From Actinomortierella ambigua (Eukaryota > Mortierellomycota > Mortierellomycetes > Mortierellales > Mortierellaceae), in the NCBI GenBank assembly GCA_016098155.1, contig JAAAJB010000049.1:1-64000 (forward strand): a DNA stretch of 64,000 nt, given 5' to 3'. Below are positions 10,651-22,810 of the stretch, piece by piece. Within the stretch, counting starts at the first letter, position 1, and every line of letters starts with the position of its first letter. The position numbers and the translations under genes are program-made. The notes beneath the pieces were generated by a model. That model was not told the DNA's origin. It saw only the letters and a list, made by a program, of their open reading frames with translations, and did not search any database.

Positions 10651-13600
10651 ATGGCCACTCAGGAGATCAACGGTGATGCTACCGAGATACATCCTAGTGA
10701 ACTCCTTCAAGAGCTCAAGGGCAACGAGAATGCAGAATCTGGGGTCGCTGTCGCCACAGATGACATGACAGCGAAGAAGGCGGATGAGAAAAAGTCTGTT
10801 CCCTTTTGGGAGCTCTTCCGCTTCGCCTCCAAGAAAGATTGGATCCTCATTGGGTAAGTAGCGTCGATCCCTTCACATGGTACAAAGATGCGCAGCTATT
10901 CCCGTGGATTGTGGGTATGAAGAGGGCTGAGACACTGGGCTACGATGGATCCTCTTGCTTGTCATGGTTTCGAGCCAAAGCAGATAAACACACTACTTAC
11001 TTTCTGTCACCTTTACTATCCTCCCATCGTAGACTGGGTTTCTTCAGTTCACTCGTCGTTGGTGTGGGTCAACCAGTGTTTGCAGCGCTCAACTTTGGCA
11101 ACATTGTTGACCAAGTGTACAACCCAACCTATGGCAACAGCCGAGCGGACGCTGTCATCCATGCCGCCCTGTTGTTCTTCCTATCGGGTCTCGTCATCAT
11201 GATTGCCGCCTATTTCCAGAGCTGCCTCTGGACCATCGCAGCAGAGAATCAGGTGCGGCGGATCCGTGAAAGCTACCTGCATGCCATCCTGCGACAGGAC
11301 ATTGGATGGCACGATGCAGGCAAAAACCAAGGCGAGTCTTTCACGACCCGTCTGAGTGGCGATGCCGAGATGATCTATGACGGTATTGCCGACAAGTGTG
11401 GCATGACTATTTGCAACTTTGCAACCTTCATCGCTGGTTTCGCAGTCTCGTTTGCCCGTGCCTGGAAGCTCTCGTTGGTCGTGATGGCCTTGGTGCCTCT
11501 CCTTGCCTGTAAGGTGACGATGAGTTTTGAGTGAATTCTAATGTTTGACGCTCTCACAAGTGGCTCTCACAAGTGTTGTCTTTTCTTCGTGGCCTCCTGA
11601 CTTACTCTCTGTCGTATTGTACCCTCCCTCTCCCCCCCCACTCCATAGTCACCGGTGCGCTCATGGCGATTGTGATCCGCAGGAGCTCAACCAAAAGCTT
11701 AACAGCCTACTCTCGTGCGGGTGCCATTGCCGAGCAAGCGATTGGTTCGATTCGGACCGTGGTCTCGTTTGGAGGCCAGCAACGCGAGCTACGAGAATAC
11801 GCAAAACATCTTGACGAGGCATATGCGGCCGGTTTCCGCAAGGCGTTTGCGACGGGATCCGGAAATGCAAGCTTTGTGCTCATCTTGTTCTCGGCTTATG
11901 CACTTGCCTTTTGGTACGGATCTGTGTTGGTTGGCAAGGGCGAAATCACCCCTGGACAGATCATGTCCGTGTTCTTCGCCATGGTTCAAGGAGCTTATGC
12001 TTTGGGGTAAGAGTTTCTATAAAAAAAAGGGGGAGGAAAGGGGTAAGGAGGAGGGAATGTTTTTTTTTGTTCCATTCTATCGTGAGGCGGTCATCTCTGT
12101 GTCATTTTGACGATACTCACATCAGTTCCAAAATTAATAGACGTGTCGGACCAAACTTTGGTTCGTTCGCAGCGGCCCAAGGTGCAGCATTCAACATTTA
12201 CCAGACTATCGATCGTGTCCCTGCCATTGATACTGCCAACCCTAACGGTGCCAAGCCCAAGAATATCCAGGGCCATGTTGTGCTCAAAGATGTTGATTTT
12301 GCTTACCCGGCTCGTCCTGATGTCCAAATTTTGTTCAAGATGAGTCTCGAGGTCAAGCCAGGTGAGACTATTGCTCTGGTTGGTCAGAGTGGGTCCGGCA
12401 AGTCGACTATTGTTGGCCTTGTTGAGCGCTTTTATGACCCCCTTTGTAAGTAACACATTGTTCGATTTTGCATGACAGTGTTTCTTCTTCCTATTTCTGA
12501 TGAATGGCAATGCTTACCTATCAATCCTATATTCATGATAGCTGGGTCTGTAACGCTGGATGACATCAACATCAAAGAATACAACGTGACATACCTTCGA
12601 GACACGATCGGCATTGTATCTCAGGAGCCAGTTCTTTTCAATACCTCGATCAAACACAACGTTGCCATGGGGGTTCGCAAGGATCAGTCACTCCCAACCG
12701 ACCAGGAGATTGAAGCGGTTTGCAAGCTGGCGAACGCCCATGACTTTATCATGAGGCTTCCTAAGAAGTACGACACCTTGGTTGGTGAGAAGGGAGCCTT
12801 GTTGTCCGGAGGCCAAAAACAACGTATCGCCATTGCTCGTGCTTTGATCAAGAACCCCACGATTTTGCTGCTGGACGAGGCTACCTCTGCACTTGACACC
12901 GAATCGGAGCGTGTCGTGCAGGATGCGCTGGACAAGGCAGCTGCTGGTCGTTCAACCATTGTTGTTGCCCATCGTCTTTCAACAATCATGAACGCCGACC
13001 GAATTTATGTGATGGAGAAGGGCGTTGTCAAGGAGACTGGTACCCACAAATCGCTGTTAGACCTTGGAGGTGTGTACGCTGATCTCGTGGCTAAGCAACA
13101 ACTTCGTGCTGTAGCTGCTGACGATGGTGGTAGTGAGTCATCTTCGACAACCTCGGCATTAAAAACCGACGCAGGTGCTACTGAAGTTGATCCAGACCGA
13201 GTTGGGTTTACCGACGACGCTGTGAAGGATACTGTGGCATCTATTGGTGATGGCGCTCTTAAAGGACGCCGACACTCTGTAGTGAGTGCCAAGACAAAGA
13301 AGTCATTTGATATGGCCGAGCGCCGTGCGGATATGATTATTGGAATCGACGACGATGTGGTCGAGCTTGAGTCGGAACAGGAACGCAAAAACCGAGCGCA
13401 GGCAGAAGCGCTCAAGCATCAGCCGACCCCTCTCCTACGTGTCGCCAAGGCGATGAAGCCCGAGATGGGCATAGCGATTATTGGTGCCATTATGGCCGGT
13501 GTTTCTGGAGCAGTAAGTACCGGAGACTCGTTTGTGAAATGCGCTTGTAAAGTACCCCCTTTTGAATGTCCTTTTTAACCACTCATTAATATATAATTTG

Positions 13601-15406
13601 CACGACGTAGAACTGGCCTGTCTTTTCCAGGATCTTTGCGAAGGTCGTTGAGGTGATTACCAACGTCGACAGTCCCACCTTCCAAGAGGATGCCAATTTT
13701 TGGTCGCTCATGTTTTTCGTCCTAGGTCTGATTACCTTTGTGGCCTCGTTCGTTTCTGTCTCAATCTTTGAGTTGATTGGCGAGCGCATGTCGCGTCGCA
13801 TGCGACTGCTCAGCTTTTCGTCTATTATGAGTCAAGAGATGGGTTTCTTCGACGACGAAGCGCACTCCACCGGCGCCTTGACATCGCGGTTGGCCACCGA
13901 TGCATTTCAGATGCACGACCTTGTCGGCCTCATCCTACGCACGTCATGTTCGACGACGGCTATCCTTGTCATTGGTTTAATCTTTGCCTTTGAGGCCAGC
14001 TGGCGCTTGACTTTGATTACCTTGATCTGCATCCCTGTACTGATTTTGCAGCAGTACTATGCCGTCGCCCTCTTGACCGGATTTAGCCACAGGACACAGA
14101 AGGCATATGAGCACTCTGGTCGTGTCGCTGCTGAGGCTGTTGGTAACATTCGCACGATTGCCGCATTGGCAAAAGAGGCTGAATTTGAAACCAAATATAG
14201 AGGTATTTTCACGCGTGCAAACATTGATAGGAAGAACAGGATTTTTTTCTTTTTACAAGCACTTACAAAGGAGCATGGTGACTCAATTCTTTTTGGTGTT
14301 TTGTTTTTCTTGCTGCTTCGAAAATAGCTGTAACAGTCGAGCCCCACAAGTATGCCATGAAGAAGGCTGTCTATGGCTCTATTGGCATTGCAATGTCACA
14401 GTCTCTTGGCTACTGGTGCTATGCCCTCGGTTTCTTTGCATCAGCCCATCTGGAACGTAAAGGCCTTATCACATATGAAGCCATGTTCCAGGTGATGTTT
14501 GCTATTGTTTACATGGCCCTCGGCCTTGGTGAGCTGTCACAGTACATGCCCAAGTATGTCAAGGGCAAGCAGTCTGCCATCAATGTCTTTGAGCTGCTGG
14601 ACAAAAGGACCACCATCGACGCCAACAAGGACGGCATCACGATCTCCAAATTGGAGGGCTCTGCTGCTCTGGAGAAGGTCGACTTCCACTACCCCACTCG
14701 TCCCGACGTTACAATCTTTAAAGGTGTTGACCTACAGGTGTTGCCATCGCAGACTGTGGCCTTGGTCGGCCCCTCAGGTTGTGGCAAGTCGACCATCATT
14801 GCTCTTCTTGAGCGGTGGTACGATGCTCTCGGTGGCAAGGTCATTGTCGATCGCTACAACATCAAGGATCTTCAGTTGAACAATCTCCGCGAGCATATGG
14901 CCTTGGTCGGTCAGGAGCCAGTTTTGTTCGATGTCAGTATTGGCGAGAATATTCGGTATGGTGTTCCGGATGGTCGGTCTGTCGATCAGGAACAAGTGGT
15001 TGCCGCTGCTCGAGCTGCAAACATCCACGACTTTGTCATGTCCCTGCCCAACGGCTACGACACTCGTGTCGGTGACAAGGGATCGCAGCTGTCTGGTGGT
15101 CAGAAGCAGCGTATTGCCATCGCTCGCGCTCTGATCCGCAACCCTCGCATTCTGTTGCTCGACGAGGCGACCTCAGCCTTGGACTCGGAGTCCGAGAAGT
15201 TGGTCCAGGAGGCCCTTGACAAGGCTCGTGCTGGTCGTACCACCATTGTCATTGCTCATCGCCTGAGTACGATCCAGGATGCGGACCTTATTCTCGTGGT
15301 CAAGGATGGATCAATCGTTGAGTCTGGTCGGCACAGTGAGCTCATGGCTCATGGCGGTGTTTACGCGCAGCTATGCAAAAAGCAGACATTAGAAGTAACA
15401 TATTGA
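10651..15406 (+). CDS. ABCB-type multidrug ABC transporter 2
   Basis: Seven exons give 1327 residues: 10651-10853, 11033-11508, 11649-12006, 12141-12445, 12542-13512, 13611-14202 and 14328-15406. All junctions are GT-AG and frame-consistent with the paralogs. The protein is a full-size exporter with two 6-TM domains and two NBDs. Walker A sites are GQSGSGKST (about residue 427) and GPSGCGKST (about 1116). [16 protein letters not shown] and AHRLST occur in each half, so both sites appear competent. The start ATG at 10651 follows a CT-rich leader. The N-terminus is short and acidic. Three introns (after YALG, after VSGA and after ETKYR) occur in neither paralog. The linker is acidic and Ser-rich (about 13120-13420). 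The drug or lipid substrate is not predictable. Confidence 0.94.
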
Positions 15407-18301
15407 ATCAACCCGATACCCACCCGAAGCCTACATAATATCCAGTCCTCTTCTTCTCGCACCTTCCTCTATTAGTTTAATTCAATGTTCTCTTTATCGC
15501 GTATGGGGGAATTAGTCATCGCTGTGCATCTCATCTTCCACCCCCTCCCCTCAAAAATGTAAGAACTTTCTTATTTTTTCAAGTCCTTATAAACCAGTTT
15601 ATAGCGAATTTAGGTGGCAGGAAGGATAAGCAGGTTTTGACCATACCAGTGTCGAAAAAAGGGGTTCGCTCCCTTTTCCTTTTCGTACAATAATGGAAGT
15701 ATGAGAAATCAGCAGAAGGTTTATCCTGTCAACGACGACTACCACGTACTAAATTTGGGATCGGATCAACGATGAGAGTTTCGAAAATTAGGAAAAGTGG
15801 TCGGGAAAGGGGAGGCGGAGCGAGGAAAAAAAATTTGCAAACTTGTTACTCTACAACTTTATGAAACCTTCTGCAATCAGGTTTGGGCGTCGTCGGCTCT
15901 GGCGTTGAAATTTGTGACGGTACCGCAGAGCGGGAGATAGAGAGATGAGAGTGCCCTCGGAGGCAGTGCTAATGTATGTAAGACAGGTGTAGAGCCACCA
16001 AGAAAAAAAACAAAGTTAATCCGCTCTTGGCATGATCCAACAGCTGCACCAGTGTGGCACACAGCAGGCATTTGCTGAAATCGTGATGGACGTAGTGTAC
16101 GCCAAGACACGACAAACAATAGGGCGTACGACAACCCCTCGATTTCACTCGCTGCGAGGGTGGACTAAACAGGACACGATGTACGTCTGCGGATTGCCAA
16201 GGCAGACACTATCTCAAGGCCTTGCAGTCGCCTATCTATACGCCTCCTGATGGATATGATGTTGGCAAGCAGAATGGATGTGTTCCTTCTTCAGTGCAGA
16301 TCGCGCAATGGTCAGAGCACACCCCCAACCACAATACACGCGGGCTGGAGGGGGACCAAGGGGAGAGAGGGGTTTAGTGTCGACTTTTGATTTTGCGGTT
16401 GTAAAGCAGCAGACTGCAAGCGGATCAGGCCACGTTGCATGTCAGGCACGTATTACTGCTTTCGGTTTTGTGGTTTCGACAAAATAGACTCTACAAGACA
16501 GGGGCCAGAACGCGACGAGAGGGTAGGCTCCTTTGGGGGGAAATCAAGGGTAGAGACGAGGGGAGAGGGTTCTCCTAAAGTCAATGGTGAGTCCGCCGAG
16601 GCCATGGAGTTACGGAGCCATTGGACAACGTCGGAGTCCTGCAAGATGGAATGATAGAGTGAGAGACAGGAGAGACAGCGACATCGAGGTTGGATGGGGT
16701 AGATGATCCAATAGAGGAGAAGAGTCACAGGCTCGCGAGTAAAGGCGTTTGAAGTTTAGATAGAATAAGGGAGAGAGAGGGAAAAGAGGGAGGGAGGGAT
16801 TGGAAAAAAGGGTGAAAGTGCACGGGATTTTCACCCGGCAAAAAGTTTATTTTGCCTTCCCAAAACCGGTTTGTCCTGTCTTGGCCCGACCACCCAAGTC
16901 TCGAATCCTGGTAGCCACACCAAACTATGGTGGGTGGGGGAGGGGGTCGCATCATTTCCATACAAAGAGCACTACCCCTCTCCCCTCAACCTGTTGTTGT
17001 GCAAGAAACAACAGGCGAGGGGAGGGATGGGATATGAAAATCCCTCCCTTTGCCCCCTTTGCCTTTCCTCCCCTGTCTACTGCCCCAGGTCTTTCTTGGC
17101 AGCCCGAACCAAGAGGCAAGGGACGCAACTAGCGCTAGACCACATAGGGTGTGAGGTGAAAGTGGCCAAGGGGGGGGTACCACGTTCTCTGGATCTTTCA
17201 ATTGCTTCGCTCGTATGCAGGTCAACAGGATGGTGGTCAGGATGGTGCATTGATATCATGTCCTCAAAAGGTGAATTGACCCAGTGTAGTGTACAAAAAA
17301 AGACCAAAATTAGAGAGAGATAGAGAAAGTGAGGGAGATTTATACAAGAGGCAACGAAAAAGTACCGCGATGCAGTGTGATAGCTCGGATGTGTTACCGG
17401 ATCAAAAAGCGGAATAAAGGGAGCAGCGAAAATGGCGAATATGCTCCAAAAACGGAAATTTTTTAACGAAGGTCCATCCATCCCTGGGTGCGTGCTTCTC
17501 CAACTGTGAGGGAGAGGGAGACTGAGAGAAAGAGAGGTTGAGAGTGAGAGTGAGAGAGGAGGAACAAGAACGCGTCTGCCTCATGTCTTGCGGCGGATAT
17601 AAAAGCTTGTTTGGCTGAGCAGTTGTTGTGGGAGGGCGGAGAAGATGAAGAACAGCCGGTCTTGGCCAGCACCCAGGGGGAGCCAAGACCAACATCCTGT
17701 GTGAACAAACCTGTTTGACGATAATTTCTCTCCCCTGGGTTATATTAATCTTGGAAGAGCTCTGAAAATATAAAGCATGCCCATCCCCCCCACTTCCCTT
17801 TCTCTCTTCTGTCTCTCCATCCGCTCCATCCCCCCCCCCTCGCCCCCTCTCTCTCTTACAACTCACGTCGAGTCTAGCCCACCTCCGTCTCCTCTGCACA
17901 CTTTCTTGTTTTTCTGTTTACAAGGGTCGCTGAGGACATTGAAAAAGTACGGACACAACCTTCCTCCTTGGGACACTCCATCTCCGCACTTTCACCCACC
18001 TCGAGAACAACGAGGAATACACAAACAACAAAAACAATAGTCGGACCATCCTGCCAAGGAAACGTTAATTTGACTGGTTCTCGAACAAATATAAGACTGA
18101 CCAACGGCGCTCGTCCCCCTTTTCTCGCTCTCTATTTTTTTTTACCCATTTACCCACAGGCGCACAAGCACATCGACACTCCCTAAACTCACACACACAC
18201 CACATCACATCGACGCTCCGAGCGACAGTTCCTCCCCCCCTCCTCCTCTACTTTCGCACTCTATCCCCCATCCATTCTCTCCGTCGATCCCTTCACCAGC
18301 C
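15407..18301. promoter_or_regulatory. Long intergenic region and leader of ABC transporter 3
   Basis: A 2.9-kb gap with no supportable gene; open frames here are CT/GA low-complexity text. GATATAAAAG at about 17597-17606 resembles a TATA box on the plus strand but lies 700 bases before the ATG. The last 500 bases are C/T rich with ACACACACAC near 18192, typical of a fungal 5' leader. The length is unusual beside the roughly 200-base gaps elsewhere and leaves room for complex regulation of the transporter. Confidence 0.4.
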
Positions 18302-21300
18302 ATGGCTGACAAAATGGAGCTCGAGGAGTTGAGCCACGAGAAGCAAGAGGTTCACCCCGTGCCCCAGCAGCAGTTTACCGAAAAGGATACTTCTGCCTCC
18401 AACCACACTTCGTCCACCGTCAACTCAACCCTGACCCCTGCGAACGCGGTTCCCAACAAATCGGGCTCAGACCATGATTCTCTGTCCGACAGCTCCAAAG
18501 ACTCCAAAGGCAAAAAGGGCAAGAAGGGCAAGAAGGACGCTCCGGTCGAGAAGCCCAACACCGTCAGCTATTTCTCGCTCTATCGCTTTGCCACTAAGCA
18601 GGACTACATGTACATCACATTGGGCATGATTGGTTCGCTTGCTGTCGGTGCCGGTCAGCCCCTCGTGGCTGTCCTGATGGGCAACGTCGTCGACAGTCTT
18701 GTGATTGACTTTGACAGCATGACCGACCTGATTATCAAGTTTACCATCATCGGTGCCGCCATGTTCATCTGTGCCTATGCCCAGATGTGTTTCTTCACCC
18801 TTGCCGCCGAGAGCCAGACCAAGAGGATCCGTGAGGAGTATCTGCATGCCATTCTCCGTCAGGACATTGGCTGGCACGACACCGGCAAGCAGTCCGAGTC
18901 CCTTACCACCCGTCTCAACTCTGATACCCAGATCATCTACGACGGTTTGGCTGACAAGGTCGGCACATCCGTTACCTACTTGACCACCTTCATCGGTGGT
19001 TTCATCATTGGTTTTGTCAAGGGCTGGAAGCTGGCTTTGGTGCTTCTGAGCTGTGTCCCTCTTATCGGAAGTAAGTTGGCCCTAACCATGATATGCTATT
19101 TGAAACAAACCATCCCTGTTATAGCCCACTACGCCAAAACTGGATTGCAAGCGCCCTAAACCTGATACTAACAAAAACATTCTACTCTTCACTAGTTTGC
19201 GCCGCGATGATGACCCGATTCACTGTCCAGAGCACGTCCAAGGGTCAGGATTCGTACTCCAAGGCTGGTGCCGTCGCTGAGCAGGCCTTCTCGTCTATTC
19301 GTACTATTGCTGCCTTCGGTGGTCAGAAGCGCGAGACCCGATTGTACATGCAGCATCTCGAGGAGGCTTTCATGTCAGGTCGCAAGAAGGCTATTGCTGT
19401 TGGTCTGGGTATTGGTGCCTTCATGTTCATCCTCTTTGGAACCTATGCCCTGGCTTTCTGGTACGGTTCGCAGGAGGTCATGAAGGGCAACATGACTGGT
19501 GGTGATGTCATGATGGTCTTCATGGGTATGATCATGGGTGCCTTCTCGCTCGGCCAACTCGGTCCCAACGTCTCGGCTTTCGCCTCGGCTCAGGGTGCTG
19601 CCTACAGCATCTTCCAGACCATTGATCGCGTTCCCGTCATCGACTCGTCTGACCCCAGCGGCATCAAGCCCGACAACCTTCAGGGCCACATCGTCGTCTC
19701 TGATGTCGACTTTGCTTACCCCTCGCGCCCTGATGTCCCCATTCTCAAGAAGATGAACGTTGAGATTAAGGCTGGTCAGACCGTCGCCTTGGTTGGTCAC
19801 TCTGGATCTGGAAAGTCGACCATCGTTGGTCTTCTTGAGCGCTTTTATAACCCTGTCTGTAAGTAATCATCTGCGCTTCTCACAACTTGAGAATCTCTCA
19901 AGAGGTCTAACAAAACATCACACTAACGTATATGGTTTCTCTCTCTCTTTTTTCTTCTCCACAGCTGGCTCGATCACTTTGGATGGCAAGGATATTAAGG
20001 ATTACAACTTGACTTTCCTTCGTGAGAGTATCGGTATTGTTTCTCAGGAACCCGTCTTGTTCAACGCCACCATCAAGGAGAACATTATCTACGGTATCCG
20101 CAGGGGTCAATCCATCCCTACCGACGCAGAGGTTGAACAGGCTTGCCGTCTCTCGAACGCCCATGACTTTATCTCTCGCCTCCCCCAAAAGTACAACACC
20201 ATGGTCGGTGAGAAGGGTGCTCTGTTGTCCGGTGGTCAGAAGCAGCGTATCGCCATTGCTCGTGCCTTGATCAAGAACCCCAAGATTTTGTTGCTGGATG
20301 AGGCCACGTCGGCCTTGGATACCGAGTCTGAGCGCATTGTGCAGTCTGCCCTGGACAACGCTGCCGAGGGTCGCTCGACCATTGTCATCGCTCATCGTCT
20401 CTCGACCATCATGAATGCCAACTGGATCTACGTCATGGACAAGGGTGTCGTTCTCGAGGAGGGAACTCACGAGACGTTGCTGGCTCTTGGAGGTGTCTAT
20501 TCTGAGCTTGTCGCCAAGCAGCAAGTCAAGACTGGCGGCGTTGATGAGGATCGTGTCCTTGAAGATGCTCCCGGCAAGGCTGAGATCGATGGACCCCACA
20601 TTACCTATGTCGATGATGAAGCTCCCCACAAGGAGGGTGCCCACGGTCGCCGTCGCTCCAGCTTCTCTCTTACCAACAAGCTCCGCCGCATGTCTTCCGT
20701 CCGCTCCCATCGCTCCGAAAAGTCGCTCCAGAAGGTTGATTCGACTGTCTACATCCCTGAGACCCACGAGGAGATGGAAGAGCGCAAGAAGAAGGAGGCC
20801 GCTGCTCTGATCAAGGCTCAGAAGGCCCCCATTACCCGTGTCTTGATGCTGATGCGTCCCGAGTGGACCCTGTTGTTTGTTGGCGCTATTCTCAGTGGTG
20901 GCGCTGGTGCTGTCTTCCCCATGTTCGCCAGATTCTTCGGAACGGTCATTGGAATCTTGATGACGCCCATTGCTCCCGGTGGAGAGGATGCGTTCGAGAA
21001 AGAGGCGAACCACAACGCTGCCATGATGGCTGTTATTGCTGTTGCTGCTATGGTCTCTATGGGTGGTTCGGTTCTCGTTTTTGAGTTGGCTGGAGAGATG
21101 ATGGCCCGCCGCATGCGTTCGCTCAGCTTCGAAGCCATCATGTCCCAGGAGATGGGTTTCTTTGACGAAGAGGCTCACAACACTGGCGCTCTGACTTCTC
21201 GTTTGGCCACGGATGCTTACCAGATGCACGAGCTCGTGTCGCAAATCATGCGCCTTTCCGTCAACACGCTGGTCACCGTCATTCTGTCGCTCGCCTTTGC

Positions 21301-22594
21301 CTTTTCTACCTCGTGGCGTCTGACGCTCGTCGTTCTGGCGATGATTCCTGTCATGGCGGCCTCGCAGTACTTTGCTTTGGGTTCCCTTGCTGGCTTTTCG
21401 CAAAAGAGCAAGAAGGCCTATGAGCTGTCTGGTCGTGTTGCTTCGGAAGCTATTAGCAACATCCGCACTGTCGTCACCTTGGCCAAGGAGGATCGTTTCG
21501 AGCAGCGCTATGAGGAGGTTACCCGCAAGCCCCATGCCTATGCTACACGTCGCGCCTGGCTCGGTTCGTTTGGTCACGCTTTGTCTCAAGCTGTCATGTT
21601 CTGGGCCTATGCTCTTGGTTTCTATGCCGGCTACCGCTTCATTGAGGAAGGCTTGATGGAGCCTCAGGAGCTTTTCACAACCATGTTCTACGTTATCTTC
21701 CTTGCCATGGGTCTTGGTCAGATGGCCACGCAGATGCCAAAGTTCTTCAAGGGCAAGGAGTCTGCCATCAACGTCTTTGAGCTGCTGGACAAGAAGACTA
21801 CCATCGACGCTGACAAGGACGGTATCGAGCTCTCCCAGATCGATGGCTCGCTTGGTCTCGAGAACGTTGCTTTCCACTACCCCACTCGTCCCGATATTCA
21901 GATCTTCAAGAACGTCTCCGTCGCTGTCAAGCCCTTCCAGACTGTCGCCTTGGTCGGTCCCTCGGGATGCGGCAAGTCGACCATCATTGCCCTGTTGGAG
22001 CGTTGGTACGATGTCCTTGGTGGCAAGGCTGTCATTGACCAGTACGATGTCCGTGATCTGCAGCTGAACAACATCCGCAAGCACATGGCTTTGGTCGGTC
22101 AGGAGCCTGTTCTGTTCGATATCTCGATCGGCGACAACATTCGCTACGGTATTCCGGATGGTCAGTCTGTCGATCAGGAACAGGTCGTTGCTGCTGCCCG
22201 TGCTTCAAACATCCACGACTTTGTCATGTCCCTGCCCAACGGCTACGACACTCGTGTCGGTGACAAGGGATCGCAGCTGTCTGGTGGTCAGAAGCAGCGT
22301 ATTGCCATTGCTCGTGCTCTGATCCGCAACCCTCGCATTCTGTTGCTCGACGAAGCGACCTCAGCCTTGGACTCGGAGTCCGAGAAGTTGGTCCAGGAGG
22401 CCCTTGACAAGGCTCGTGCTGGTCGTACAACGATTGTCATTGCCCATCGTCTCCGCACCATCCAGGACGCCGATCTTATCTTGGTCGTCAAGGATGGCAA
22501 TATTATCGAGTCTGGTCGCCACTACGAGCTCATCAACCTTGGTGGCCTGTATGCCGATCTTTGCAAGCGTCAGGATTTGCAGGTTACCCACTAG
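18302..22594 (+). CDS. ABCB-type multidrug ABC transporter 3
   Basis: Three exons (18302-19070, 19196-19858, 19965-22594) encode 1353 residues. The start has good context (AGCCATGG). A roughly 80-residue N-terminal tail is Ser-rich and then Lys-rich (GKKGKKGKKD). TMD1 begins near residue 100. Walker A motifs lie at about 457 (GHSGSGKST) and 1142 (GPSGCGKST). Both halves have LSGGQ and [11 protein letters not shown]. In NBD2 the motif after the H-loop reads AHRLRT rather than AHRLST. Intron 1 has the branch site TACTAAC at 19166-19172. The intron present near TM1 in the two paralogs is absent. Blocks in NBD1 and NBD2 are nearly identical in DNA to paralogs 1 and 2. Ends 216 bases from the convergent CTNNBL1 gene. 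Confidence 0.95.
19166..19172 (+). other. Canonical TACTAAC branch site
   Basis: An exact yeast-type branch site lies about 23 bases before the acceptor at 19194-19195 in intron 1 of ABC transporter 3. Other introns in the window show looser matches. Confidence 0.7.
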
Positions 22595-22810
22595 AAAGAC
22601 AGATCGCGCCTGTTTTTATTTCCTCTCTTCATTTCCATTGTCATACTAGTCAACTTAATGCCAACCTCCCCCCTCTGCTCCATATCAGATATTCACAACA
22701 ATGTATACCATTATATAAAACAATAATGAGCACAATTCTGTCGTAAGCCGGTTTCAACCATGCTGTGGTAAAAGTCGATCGATATTGGAAACATCGCATC
22801 ATGTATTTTT

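Noticed and set aside
17597..17606. TATA-like GATATAAAAG as the promoter of ABC transporter 3
   Set aside because: It is 700 bases from the ATG with no sign of a matching 5' exon; kept only as a note in the intergenic entry.
17402..18104. Open frames in CT/GA-rich text before ABC transporter 3
   Set aside because: Low-complexity translation rich in Ser, Leu and Pro on one strand and Glu, Arg and Gly on the other; no splice-consistent gene.
19907..22084. 725-codon antisense open frame over ABC transporter 3
   Set aside because: Its composition (Gln, His, Asp, Leu rich) is the mirror of the sense codons, and similar antisense frames occur over each paralog.
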